Source of the DNA: Arthrobacter sp.
GTDB lineage: Bacteria; Actinomycetota; Actinomycetes; Actinomycetales; Micrococcaceae
DNA: 5,872 nt
NCBI GenBank assembly: GCA_025464545.1
Contig: JAODMA010000241.1
Coordinates: 1-5,872, forward strand
Direction of reading: 5' to 3'
Part shown: piece after piece, positions 1 through 5,872 of the stretch
Layout of the letters: each line of letters starts with the position of its first letter
How positions within the stretch are numbered: position 1 is the first letter of the stretch
Program-made: the position numbers and the translations under genes
Notes under the pieces: generated by a model
Told to the model about the DNA's origin: nothing
The model's input: the letters and a program-made list of their open reading frames with translations, nothing else
Databases searched by the model: none

Positions 1-1095
1 TTTCTCCCCCGCTTCGCCCTCATGGCGTGCATCGCCCTGGTGATAATCAGCCTCGGAGTGGCTTTGACCCCCATGACCCCGAAACAGCCCGGAGAACCGC
101 CGTTTTCCGAGCAGGCGCGGGCCGCCGCGCTCGCCGAAACGCTGCGGCTCCAGGCCGCCGGGGAGCAGCTCGGCAGCTCCGCTTCCGGCGCCGGGCAGTC
201 CTCCCTCCCGCAGACTGTGATGTTGCTGACAAGCCATGCCCGGGCCCTGCTGTCCCCTGGCCAGACCGCCCCCGCCGGCGAAACATTCGGGACCGCGCAG
301 GCCTCGACCGGAGCTTCTTCGTCCCCGCCGTCTCCGCTGCCGGACTCGCCGGCCGGGCTGGGAGCCGCCCTCGCCGCGAGCGGCTCCCAGCGCCTCGCCG
401 ACGCCGCAGTGGCCGACGGCGGGATGGCCAGGCTCCTCGCCGCCGTCGGGACCGCGCAGCTGCTTCAGGCGTCCGCCCTCGCGGCGGCCACCGGCGCGCC
501 GGCACCCCCGCAGGCAGATCCGGTCCCGCCGCAGATGTCCGGGACCTGCCAGGGCCCCACAACCTCGTCGTCCTCCAGCAGTGCCGCGCCCAGCGGCACT
601 TCGGACGGCGGTGCTTCGGACGGCGGTGCCGCGACGCTGCCAGCGGCGCTCGAGGCGGCCGTGCGGACCGAACTTCAAAGCGTCTACGGCTACCAGCTGG
701 CGCTGACCAGGCTGGTGGGCGACCCCGCAAAGGCCGCCGCCGGCCAGCTGGCCCGGCATGAGGCACTCCTCAACGGAGCCGAGTCCCTGAGCCTGCGGCT
801 CTGCGTCTCCCCTCCCCTGCGGGAGGCAGGTTATACGTCGGCGCCGTCCTTTCTGGCTGCGCCGGCAGCCGGACTGGCCGGGCTGGAAACCGCCGCACTG
901 CCGGTCTACGGCGACCTGGTGGCGCTGACCGAGGGCGAACCCCGGCAGTGGGCCATCTCCGCCCTGCTGGGCACCGCCCGAGGGGCCGCCATGTGGGGCG
1001 CCCAGCCGGACCCCCTGCCCGGACTGGCGGCAGATCCGGAGTCCCTGCCGGCACTTCCTCCGTCGCCCGGCCCCAGCCGCTCCCCGGCAGGGTGA
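1..1095 (+). CDS. DUF4439-type ferritin-like domain protein, membrane-anchored, 5' partial
   Basis: The frame is open to the left edge, so the start is probably outside the window. The first in-window ATG (base 22) lies just before a hydrophobic stretch (residues about 2-17 counted from that ATG) preceded by Phe-Ser-Pro-Arg-Phe, as in a signal anchor with its charged N-terminus upstream. No lipobox is visible. Residues about 28-160 are Ala-rich and helical, and about 160-205 form a Pro/Ser/Gly linker with a Ser6 run and a duplicated SDGGA unit. Residues about 206-330 look like the four-helix DUF4439 ferritin-like domain (TELQSVYGYQ, ARHEALLNGAE, LETAALPVYGDL, RQWAISALLGTARGAAMWG). Glu217, His246, Glu247 and Glu289 could be ligands, but paired ExxH motifs are absent, so diiron chemistry is doubtful. 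The function of the family is unknown. The domain is inferred to sit outside the membrane. The family call is from recalled sequence patterns. Confidence 0.8.
   Translation, partial: FLPRFALMACIALVIISLGVALTPMTPKQPGEPPFSEQARAAALAETLRLQAAGEQLGSSASGAGQSSLPQTVMLLTSHARALLSPGQTAPAGETFGTAQASTGASSSPPSPLPDSPAGLGAALAASGSQRLADAAVADGGMARLLAAVGTAQLLQASALAAATGAPAPPQADPVPPQMSGTCQGPTTSSSSSSAAPSGTSDGGASDGGAATLPAALEAAVRTELQSVYGYQLALTRLVGDPAKAAAGQLARHEALLNGAESLSLRLCVSPPLREAGYTSAPSFLAAPAAGLAGLETAALPVYGDLVALTEGEPRQWAISALLGTARGAAMWGAQPDPLPGLAADPESLPALPPSPGPSRSPAG
599..628 (+). repeat. Perfect 15-bp tandem duplication (2 copies)
   Basis: The unit CTTCGGACGGCGGTG occurs twice head to tail (599-613 and 614-628) with no mismatch. 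It keeps the reading frame and encodes SDGGA twice within the Ser/Gly/Ala linker just before the ferritin-like domain. It is probably a slippage product in a length-tolerant linker. Confidence 0.9.
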
Positions 1096-1153
1096 CCGCA
1101 CGGCGGACGTAGCAATACTGGCCAGCCGACGGCGCCGATGCTTTGCTGTAGTA

Positions 1154-1888
1154 ATGGACAGCACCGATGCCCCCACGCTTCACGAGAACGAGCCGCATCA
1201 CAACGACCTCGCGCACCGGCTCAATTGGCTGCGTGCCGGCGTGCTCGGCGCTAATGACGGTATCGTCTCGGTCGCCGCGATCGTGGTCGGCGTCGCCGGT
1301 GTCACCACGGACTCCGGCCCCATCCTGATTGCCGGCACCGCGGGCGTCGTGGGTGGTGCGATTTCCATGGCCTTGGGCGAATACGTCTCGGTCAGCAGCC
1401 AGAAGGACAGCCAGCGGTCCCTGATCGAAAAAGAACGGCGGGAGTTGCTGGAACAGCCCGAGGAAGAGCTGGAGGAGCTTGCCGCCATCTATCAGGGCAA
1501 GGGCCTCAGCGCGGACACGGCCCGCACCGTCGCGAGGGAACTCACCGCCCACGATGCCCTCGGCGCTCACCTCTCCGCCGAACTGAACATCGACGAGACC
1601 GACATTGTGAGCCCCTGGCATGCCGCGTTTGCGTCCGCCATCGCATTCCTGGCCGGCGCGATCCTGCCCATGCTGGCCATCCTGTTGCCGCCGGAACATA
1701 TCCGCGTGCCGCTGACCTTCGTGGCGGTCCTCGTGGCTCTCGGGACGACCGGGGCGCTGGGTGCCTGGATTGGCGGCGGTTCGCAGCTGAAGGCCGCCGC
1801 GCGCGTGGTGATCGGCGGCGCTCTGGCACTGGTAGCGACCTTCGTGATCGGCAACCTGCTCGGCGCGAGCGGCGTCGTCATCGGCTGA
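1154..1888 (+). CDS. VIT1/CCC1-family transporter (probable Fe2+/Mn2+ export or sequestration)
   Basis: This 244-residue integral membrane protein belongs to the VIT1/CCC1 family, whose characterised members move Fe2+ or Mn2+ out of the cytosol, usually in exchange for protons. The sequence shows LRAGVLGANDGIVS (about 26-39, with the family's TM1 Asp at 35) and ISMALGEYVSV (70-80, with Met72 and Glu76). A Glu-rich cytoplasmic helical segment follows (about 84-150: EKERRELLEQPEEELEEL, then AIYQGKGL), matching the metal-binding domain between TM2 and TM3. Three more membrane segments lie at about 154-178, 184-208 and 213-238. The length is complete for the family. It starts 58 bases after the ferritin-like gene. 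No Shine-Dalgarno is visible before the ATG. A weak TTTGCT lies 6 bases upstream, and GTGACC/AATACT (1092-1097, 1114-1119) is another weak promoter possibility. The metal cannot be told from sequence. Confidence 0.9.
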   Translation: MDSTDAPTLHENEPHHNDLAHRLNWLRAGVLGANDGIVSVAAIVVGVAGVTTDSGPILIAGTAGVVGGAISMALGEYVSVSSQKDSQRSLIEKERRELLEQPEEELEELAAIYQGKGLSADTARTVARELTAHDALGAHLSAELNIDETDIVSPWHAAFASAIAFLAGAILPMLAILLPPEHIRVPLTFVAVLVALGTTGALGAWIGGGSQLKAAARVVIGGALALVATFVIGNLLGASGVVIG

Positions 1889-1958
1889 CGGGCGGTCCGG
1901 AACGGCGCCGCCTAAGCCGCCCTAAAGTGTCCCGACAGGATGTCCGCAGCCCTGCAAC

Positions 1959-1964
1959 TACGCT
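1959..1964 (+). promoter_or_regulatory. Candidate -10 box of a leaderless promoter for the kinase gene
   Basis: The hexamer TACGCT fits the actinobacterial -10 pattern TANNNT and is followed by 7 bases (GGATCCG) and then the ATG at 1972. Transcription would begin at or next to the A of the start codon. No good -35 box is seen at standard spacing. No Shine-Dalgarno is seen ahead of either this ATG or the upstream GTG. This is inference from spacing alone. Confidence 0.45.
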
Positions 1965-1971
1965 GGATCCG

Positions 1972-3024
1972 ATGACCTCGCCCACAGATGTCCCTATTCC
2001 ACCCGATCTCAGCCGCCGCTACAGCGGCACGCCCTCCGGCCGCAACTGGCTGGCATCGCTCCCCCGGCTGGTCCATTGCTGCCTGGAGCGGTGGCACCTC
2101 GCGCTGGACTCCGCGCCGGGCCGGCTGCCCTGGCACGGACACGGGGCCATTGTGGTGCCGGTCCGGCGCCTGCACGCCGACGGCGGGGCACCCGAACCAG
2201 CCGCGTTGAAAATCGCCTATCCGCACGACGAGGCGATCATGGAGCGGCACGCGCTCACGTTGTGGGCCGGCGACGGCGCCGTCCGGCTGCTGGCGGCCGA
2301 CGCCGACGCCGGCGCCCTGCTGCTGGAGCGTCTGGACGCCGTCCGCTCCCTGCAGCACCTGCCGGTGGATGCCGCTGTCCCCGTCTGGGGAGAACTGGTG
2401 CGCCGGCTCAGCCTGGTGCCCGACGGCCGGCCGGAATGGCGGGAGTTCGGCCATATTGCTGCCCGGGCCGAACAGTGGAGCGACGAGCTGCCTGAGAGCT
2501 GGGAACATCTGGGACGTCCCTTTCCGCGCTGGCTGCTGGAATCAGCACTCGAGGTCTGCCAGACGCGCGGCGCCGTCGGCCGGCGCTCGGGGAAAGACGT
2601 GCTGGTCCACACTGACCTGCACTTTTTGAACATCCTGGCCCGTCCTGGACTGACCGGCGGACTTGGCAGCGCGGACGCCGCCGGCTACGCCGCCATCGAT
2701 CCGCAGCCCATGATCGGTGAGGCGGAGTTTGCGGTGGCTCCGCTGCTGTGGAACCGGATTCCCGAGCTGTCCCGGGCGGATCCGGAACGGGGCCTGCTGG
2801 AGCGCTGCCGGGACTTCAGTGCCGCCGCCGGGCTCGACGCCGAAGCCGCCCGCCAGTGGAGCCTGGCCCGGGAGGTGGACAACGCCCTCTGGTACGCCTC
2901 CAAACCGCGTCACGAAGGAGACCTGGCCCGCTCGCTCTGGGTAGCGAGCACCCTGGCCGGACGCACCCTGCCGGGGCTTCCCGCAGCGCATGATCTGCCG
3001 GCTCCAGGAACGGCTGCCGCCTAA
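1972..3024 (+). CDS. Aminoglycoside/hydroxyurea phosphotransferase-family kinase
   Basis: The protein has 350 residues from the ATG chosen here and resembles the streptomycin 6-kinase/hydroxyurea kinase family (APH_6_hur, PF04655), ATP-dependent cytoplasmic enzymes that phosphorylate small hydroxylated compounds. Visible marks are an N-terminal IPPDLSRRY...WLASLPRLV...CLERW typical of the family, ALKIAYP with the probable ATP-binding Lys80, and the hinge-like LLLERLD (116-122). The catalytic loop HTDLHFLN follows (His213, Asp215, Asn220), then IDPQPMIGEAEF with the metal-binding Asp243. All core kinase residues are present. The frame extends upstream to a GTG at 1927 (365 residues), but those 15 extra residues have no Shine-Dalgarno and overlap the candidate promoter. 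It lies 83 bases after the VIT gene, and its stop overlaps that of the convergent decarboxylase. The substrate is unknown; resistance should not be assumed. Confidence 0.88.
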   Translation: MTSPTDVPIPPDLSRRYSGTPSGRNWLASLPRLVHCCLERWHLALDSAPGRLPWHGHGAIVVPVRRLHADGGAPEPAALKIAYPHDEAIMERHALTLWAGDGAVRLLAADADAGALLLERLDAVRSLQHLPVDAAVPVWGELVRRLSLVPDGRPEWREFGHIAARAEQWSDELPESWEHLGRPFPRWLLESALEVCQTRGAVGRRSGKDVLVHTDLHFLNILARPGLTGGLGSADAAGYAAIDPQPMIGEAEFAVAPLLWNRIPELSRADPERGLLERCRDFSAAAGLDAEAARQWSLAREVDNALWYASKPRHEGDLARSLWVASTLAGRTLPGLPAAHDLPAPGTAAA

Positions 3025-4445
3025 CCCGTGTGCCCGCGGACTGCCGCCACGGCGTCCCGTACGGCAGCGACGGCGGTGGCCACATCGGCGTCGTCCGTGC
3101 TCCAGTTGCTGACCGAGAGCCGCAGGATGTCCCTGTCCTGCCACCGGGAACCGGACATCCAGACCCGTCCGTCAGCCATGACCCGTGCCGTCACCGCCCG
3201 GGTCGTGGCATCGTCACCGAAGGCCAGCGAAACCTGGGTGTAGCCGACGTCGTTCAGCACCTCCACGCCGTCCAGTGCCGAGAGTTGCTCGGCCAATTGC
3301 GAGGCGCGCCGCACGAGTCCACGGACCTGCGCCGCGACGCCGTCCCTGCCAAGTTCCTTCAACGCCGCCCATACCGGCACGCCGCGGGCCCGGCGGGACA
3401 ACTCCGGAACGGTCTCGAACGGGTCCGCCGGACCCTCCGCGTCCTGGATCAGGTAGCTGGTGTGTACGCCCATGGCCGAACGCAGCGCGCGGGAGTCCCG
3501 GACCACCGCGATCCCGCAGTCGTACGGGACATTGAGGGTCTTGTGTGCGTCGGTGCCCCACGAATCGGCCCCCTCCAGTCCGGCGGTCAGCGCGGCGAGT
3601 TCCGGCACCGCGGCAGCCCAGAGTCCGAACGCACCATCCACATGGACCCACGCCCCGTGCGCCTTCGCGACGGCAATCGACTCGCGGAAGGGATCGAAGG
3701 CTCCGGAATGCAGGTTCCCGGCCTGCAGGCAGACCAGCAGCGGGGCCGGCCCGGAGCCGCTGGCGCCGCTCAGCACCACTCGGTCCAGGGCGCAATCCAG
3801 TTCCGCCGCGTCGATCCGGCCCTGCCGGTCCGCGGGGACCACAGTGGGCCGCCCCAGGCCCAGGTACCGCAGGCCCAGGTCGATAGTGTCATGGCGTTCC
3901 TGCCCCACAAAGCAGTGGATCCTGGGAGCGCCGGTGAGGCCGTCGCCGTCGAGGTCCCAGCCGGCGTCCGCCAGCAGGCGCCACCGTGCCGCGGCCAAGC
4001 CGGTGAAGTTCGCCATCGTGGCACCCGTCGCGAAACCGACACCGGACTGGGCCGGAAGCCCCAGCAGCTCCAGCAGCCACTTGCCGGCGGCCTCTTCGAT
4101 GGCCGCCGTCGCGGGGGTGGCAAAACGTAGTCCGGAGTTCTGGTCCCAGGCGCTGACCAGCCAGTCCGCGGCAAGGGCCGCCGGCAGGGTGCCCCCGATA
4201 ACCCAGCCGAAGAACCGTCCGGAGGGCATGGCCATCAGGCCGGGTTCGGCCTTCGTGGCCAGGTAGTCCACGACCTCCGCGGCGGGCATCCCGTCTGGAG
4301 GCAGTGGCCCACCGAAATCGGCCGCCAGCTCGGACGCGGTGCGGCGCGGACCGACCGGGCGGCCTTCCTGGCTCGCGAGCCACTGGCGTGCGTGCCGGAC
4401 AGCGGCCTCCAGGGCATCGCTGTAGCGGTCTTCATGTGCTGACAT
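3021..4445 (-). CDS. Pyridoxal-dependent amino-acid decarboxylase (group II, AADC-like)
   Basis: This 474-residue protein has fold-type I PLP enzyme hallmarks of the group II decarboxylase family (PF00282), which removes the carboxylate of aromatic or acidic amino acids to give amines. SGRFFGWVIGGTLPAALAA (75-93) resembles the substrate-side N-terminal region of aromatic amino-acid decarboxylases. GFATGATMANFTGL (137-150) fits the cofactor phosphate-binding region. GQERHDT (181-187) holds the probable ring-stacking His185, and HVDGAFGLWA (268-277) has Asp270 for the pyridine nitrogen. SWGTDAHKTLNVPYDCG (295-311) carries the Schiff-base Lys302. LSRRARGVPVWAALKELG (349-366) is also typical. The length is normal and no catalytic residue is missing. 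Similar proteins are sometimes labelled aspartate aminotransferase family, but the motif set favours decarboxylation. The substrate cannot be assigned. The ATG at 4445 has no Shine-Dalgarno but a well-placed -10 box. No amino-acid antiporter gene is adjacent. Confidence 0.9.
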   Translation of the reverse strand: MSAHEDRYSDALEAAVRHARQWLASQEGRPVGPRRTASELAADFGGPLPPDGMPAAEVVDYLATKAEPGLMAMPSGRFFGWVIGGTLPAALAADWLVSAWDQNSGLRFATPATAAIEEAAGKWLLELLGLPAQSGVGFATGATMANFTGLAAARWRLLADAGWDLDGDGLTGAPRIHCFVGQERHDTIDLGLRYLGLGRPTVVPADRQGRIDAAELDCALDRVVLSGASGSGPAPLLVCLQAGNLHSGAFDPFRESIAVAKAHGAWVHVDGAFGLWAAAVPELAALTAGLEGADSWGTDAHKTLNVPYDCGIAVVRDSRALRSAMGVHTSYLIQDAEGPADPFETVPELSRRARGVPVWAALKELGRDGVAAQVRGLVRRASQLAEQLSALDGVEVLNDVGYTQVSLAFGDDATTRAVTARVMADGRVWMSGSRWQDRDILRLSVSNWSTDDADVATAVAAVRDAVAAVRGHTG

Positions 4446-4451
4446 AGCTGC

Positions 4452-4457
4452 ATGCTA
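4452..4457 (-). promoter_or_regulatory. Candidate -10 box of a leaderless promoter for the decarboxylase
   Basis: Read on the minus strand, TAGCAT (4457 down to 4452) fits TANNNT and is followed by exactly 6 bases (GCAGCT) and the decarboxylase ATG at 4445. Transcription would then begin at the start codon. The usual -35 position falls in a GC-rich inverted repeat and shows no clear TTGACA-like box. No Shine-Dalgarno is present. The placement is better than for any other start in the window. Confidence 0.5.
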
Positions 4458-4462
4458 CGCCT

Positions 4463-4486
4463 GGGCCCGCCGTCCCGGGAGGGCCC
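4463..4486 (-). repeat. GC-rich inverted repeat between the permease and decarboxylase genes
   Basis: GGGCCC at 4463-4468 and again at 4481-4486 can pair as a 6-bp stem. The 12-base loop contains the palindrome TCCCGGGA (4473-4480). The repeat lies in the 79-base gap after the permease stop, just upstream of the decarboxylase -10 box. It could help end the proS-permease transcript or bind a regulator, but no T-run follows, so it is not a standard intrinsic terminator. The repeat is seen directly; the role is a guess. Confidence 0.4.
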
Positions 4487-4524
4487 GGAGGACCGTCTGT
4501 GGCGTTCCAGCCGGCGGAAGCGCC

Positions 4525-5319
4525 TCAGGCGAACGACTCCTGCCAGATGTCATAACCGAGCTTGAGGATAAGCGCCCCCACGACCACGAGGAACACGATC
4601 CGGATGAACCTGCTGCCCTGCTTGACCGCCGTCCGGGCACCAAGGTAACCACCGGCCATATTCGCCAGACCCAGCACCAGCCCGAGCCCCCACAGCAGCG
4701 AACCATGCGGAAGGAAGAACAGCAGGGCGCCGGCGTTGGTGGCCATGTTCACGATCTTGGCCTTGGCACTGGCCTCCAGGAAGGCATAGCCCATCGCCGA
4801 CACCAACGCGATGATGAGGAACGAGCCCGTTCCCGGGCCGATCAGTCCGTCATAGAAGCCGATCACGCCTCCGATCAGGCAGGCCACCACATAGTGCCGG
4901 TGGCCGTCGTGGCGCAGCCTGGTCAGCTCCCCCACGCTCGGCCGGAACGCCGTGAACAATGCGACCGCGACGAGCGCGGCCACGATAATCGGCTTGAAGA
5001 CGCTGGCCGGGAGCGTGGCCGCGAGGACAGCCCCGCCAAAGCTTCCAGCCAGCGCGATGGCCGCCATGGGCAGGGCGGTGCGCAAATCCGGCCGGACGCG
5101 TCCGTAGTACGTCACGGCACTCGTTGCGGTGCCGAAGATCGATCCCATTTTGTTGGTGGCCAGTGCCTGCACCGGGCTGATGCCCGGCACCAGCAGCATG
5201 GCCGGGAGCTGGATCAGTCCGCCGCCGCCGACAACGGCATCCACCCAGCCCGCGGCAAAGCCGGCCACCACGATCAGGATGAGGGTGCTGAGCTCGATCG
5301 ACTCGAGTCCCGAGATCAC
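4525..5319 (-). CDS. TauE/SafE (TSUP) family membrane permease, YfcA-like
   Basis: This 264-residue polytopic membrane protein belongs to the TauE/SafE family (PF01925), whose studied members export or import sulfite, sulfoacetate or other small organic anions. It shows the duplicated family layout. The first half has VVGGGGLIQLPAML (29-42) and ATNKMGSIFGTATSAVTYYG (54-73). The second half has GFYDGLIGPGTGSFL (154-168) and AKAKIVNMATNAGAL (185-199). The GFYDG-GPGTGSF signature resembles E. coli YfcA. About eight hydrophobic segments span residues 12-255, with a charged loop near 128-142 (RLRHDGHRH). The start is GTG at 5319, because no ATG lies between it and the first conserved motif. It begins 19 bases after the proS stop and was probably co-transcribed with it. 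A weak AGG-type Shine-Dalgarno (5327-5325) and a TATTAG 6 bases upstream are both poor signals. The substrate is unknown. Confidence 0.9.
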   Translation of the reverse strand: MISGLESIELSTLILIVVAGFAAGWVDAVVGGGGLIQLPAMLLVPGISPVQALATNKMGSIFGTATSAVTYYGRVRPDLRTALPMAAIALAGSFGGAVLAATLPASVFKPIIVAALVAVALFTAFRPSVGELTRLRHDGHRHYVVACLIGGVIGFYDGLIGPGTGSFLIIALVSAMGYAFLEASAKAKIVNMATNAGALLFFLPHGSLLWGLGLVLGLANMAGGYLGARTAVKQGSRFIRIVFLVVVGALILKLGYDIWQESFA

Positions 5320-5338
5320 GCCTGCCTAATAGGGCGGG

Positions 5339-5872
5339 TCAGCTGTTGCGGACGGCGTTGACCACGTAGTCAACCGCCTTCTCAACGGCAATGTTTTCGG
5401 CGTTGCCGCTGCGGCGGTCCTTGATCTCCACGACGCCGTCCACCAGCCCGCGCCCGACGGCGAGGATGGTCGGCACGCCCACGAGCTCGGCGTCGCCGAA
5501 CTTGACGCCCGGAGACACCTTGGGACGGTCGTCATAGATGACCTCGAGGCCGGCGGCTTCGAGCTCAAGGGAGAGCTTTTCCGCGGCGGCGAAGATCTCC
5601 TCGCCGCGGCCGACGGCCACCACGTGAATATCAGCCGGGGCGACGGCCCGCGGCCAGACCAGGCCCCTGTCATCGTGGTTGGATTCGGCCAGGGCGGCGA
5701 CGGCGCGGGTAACACCGACGCCGTAGGAGCCCATGGTCACCACGACCTGCTTGCCGTTCTGGTCCAGGACCTTGAGGTCGAGGGCTGCCGCGTACTTGCG
5801 TCCGAGCTGGAAGATGTGGCCCATCTCGATGCCGCGGGCGATTTCCAGCGGACCGGATCCGTCCGGGGCGGG
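5339..5872 (-). CDS. proS: Prolyl-tRNA synthetase, C-terminal part (5' end beyond window)
   Basis: The frame is open to the right edge and gives the last 177 residues of a bacterial-type ProS, the cytoplasmic class II synthetase that charges tRNA-Pro. Visible first are the end of the catalytic core ([18 protein letters not shown], residues 10-27 of the fragment) and class II motif 3, GSYGVGVTR (48-56), whose Arg56 contacts ATP. A linker WPRAVAP leads into the anticodon-binding domain (about 70-165, including [20 protein letters not shown] and [10 protein letters not shown]). The protein ends with Ser at TGA (5341-5339), the usual place for the bacterial form. Nothing seems damaged. The in-frame ATG at 5824 is an internal Met and not the start. 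The catalytic motifs 1 and 2 and any editing domain lie outside the window. The TSUP permease follows after 19 bases. Confidence 0.97.
   Translation of the reverse strand, partial: PAPDGSGPLEIARGIEMGHIFQLGRKYAAALDLKVLDQNGKQVVVTMGSYGVGVTRAVAALAESNHDDRGLVWPRAVAPADIHVVAVGRGEEIFAAAEKLSLELEAAGLEVIYDDRPKVSPGVKFGDAELVGVPTILAVGRGLVDGVVEIKDRRSGNAENIAVEKAVDYVVNAVRNS

Noticed and set aside
47..1699. Long minus-strand open frames (47-766 and 770-1699) opposite the ferritin-like and VIT genes
   Set aside because: High GC content makes stop codons rare in shadow frames. The translations are Arg/Pro/Gly-rich with no recognisable motif, while the + strand frames show clear domains.
1890..1922. Possible terminator after the VIT gene: GGGCGG (1890-1895) pairing with CCGCCC (1917-1922)
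   Set aside because: The stem is short, the loop is 21 bases, several alternative GC pairings compete, and no T-run follows. At this GC content such pairings are expected by chance.
3030..4266. Long + strand frames (3030-4130 and 3460-4266) opposite the decarboxylase
   Set aside because: They are antisense shadows of a well-supported decarboxylase, with Arg/Pro/Ala-rich composition and no motifs.
5321..5338. Possible hairpin between proS and the permease (CCTGCC with GGCGGG)
   Set aside because: In the minus-strand transcript the stem has a C-A mismatch and no U-tract, so a terminator is not supported.
4705..5361. A 218-residue + strand frame opposite the TSUP permease
   Set aside because: It has a low-complexity charged composition and lies entirely over a permease with clear family motifs and the end of proS.
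1..5872. A defence island, biosynthetic cluster, mobile element or CRISPR array
   Set aside because: All six genes are explained by common families with ordinary spacing. There are no transposase, integrase, tRNA or spaced direct-repeat arrays, and no visible compositional break.

Overview
The window is GC-rich (strong G/C bias at third codon positions) and gene-dense. It looks like chromosomal DNA of a high-GC actinobacterium, most likely Arthrobacter, Pseudarthrobacter or a close Micrococcaceae relative. The reasons are the codon use, the type of DUF4439 ferritin-like protein, the VIT-family and ProS sequences, and the gene starts, several of which lack a Shine-Dalgarno sequence. The genus is inferred from familiarity with these families and was not tested by a search.

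Layout. On the + strand are a DUF4439-type ferritin-like protein that is cut at its 5' end by the window (1-1095), a VIT1/CCC1-family membrane metal transporter (1154-1888), and a kinase of the aminoglycoside/hydroxyurea phosphotransferase family (about 1972-3024). On the - strand, reading from the right edge, are the C-terminal 177 codons of prolyl-tRNA synthetase proS (5339-5872), a TauE/SafE (TSUP, YfcA-like) membrane permease 19 bases downstream (4525-5319), and a group II pyridoxal-phosphate amino-acid decarboxylase (3021-4445). The two gene groups converge at 3021-3024, where one CTAA tetranucleotide supplies both stop codons. No intergenic gap reaches 100 bases. I see no tRNA, rRNA, CRISPR array, insertion sequence, phage gene or attachment site.

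How the genes work together. proS and the TSUP gene are spaced like one transcription unit. The decarboxylase probably has its own promoter: a TAGCAT -10 box lies exactly 6 bases before its ATG, which suggests a leaderless mRNA. The kinase shows the same layout (TACGCT, 7 bases, ATG), which argues for the ATG at 1972 over the longer GTG reading at 1927. The ferritin-like protein next to a VIT-family transporter suggests a link to metal handling, but the ferritin-like domain lacks an obvious complete diiron motif set, so this remains a hypothesis.

Overall this is an ordinary chromosomal neighbourhood of housekeeping and metabolic genes. I found no convincing undescribed system. The points most worth checking are the leaderless starts, the DUF4439-VIT pairing and the unknown substrates of the kinase and decarboxylase.
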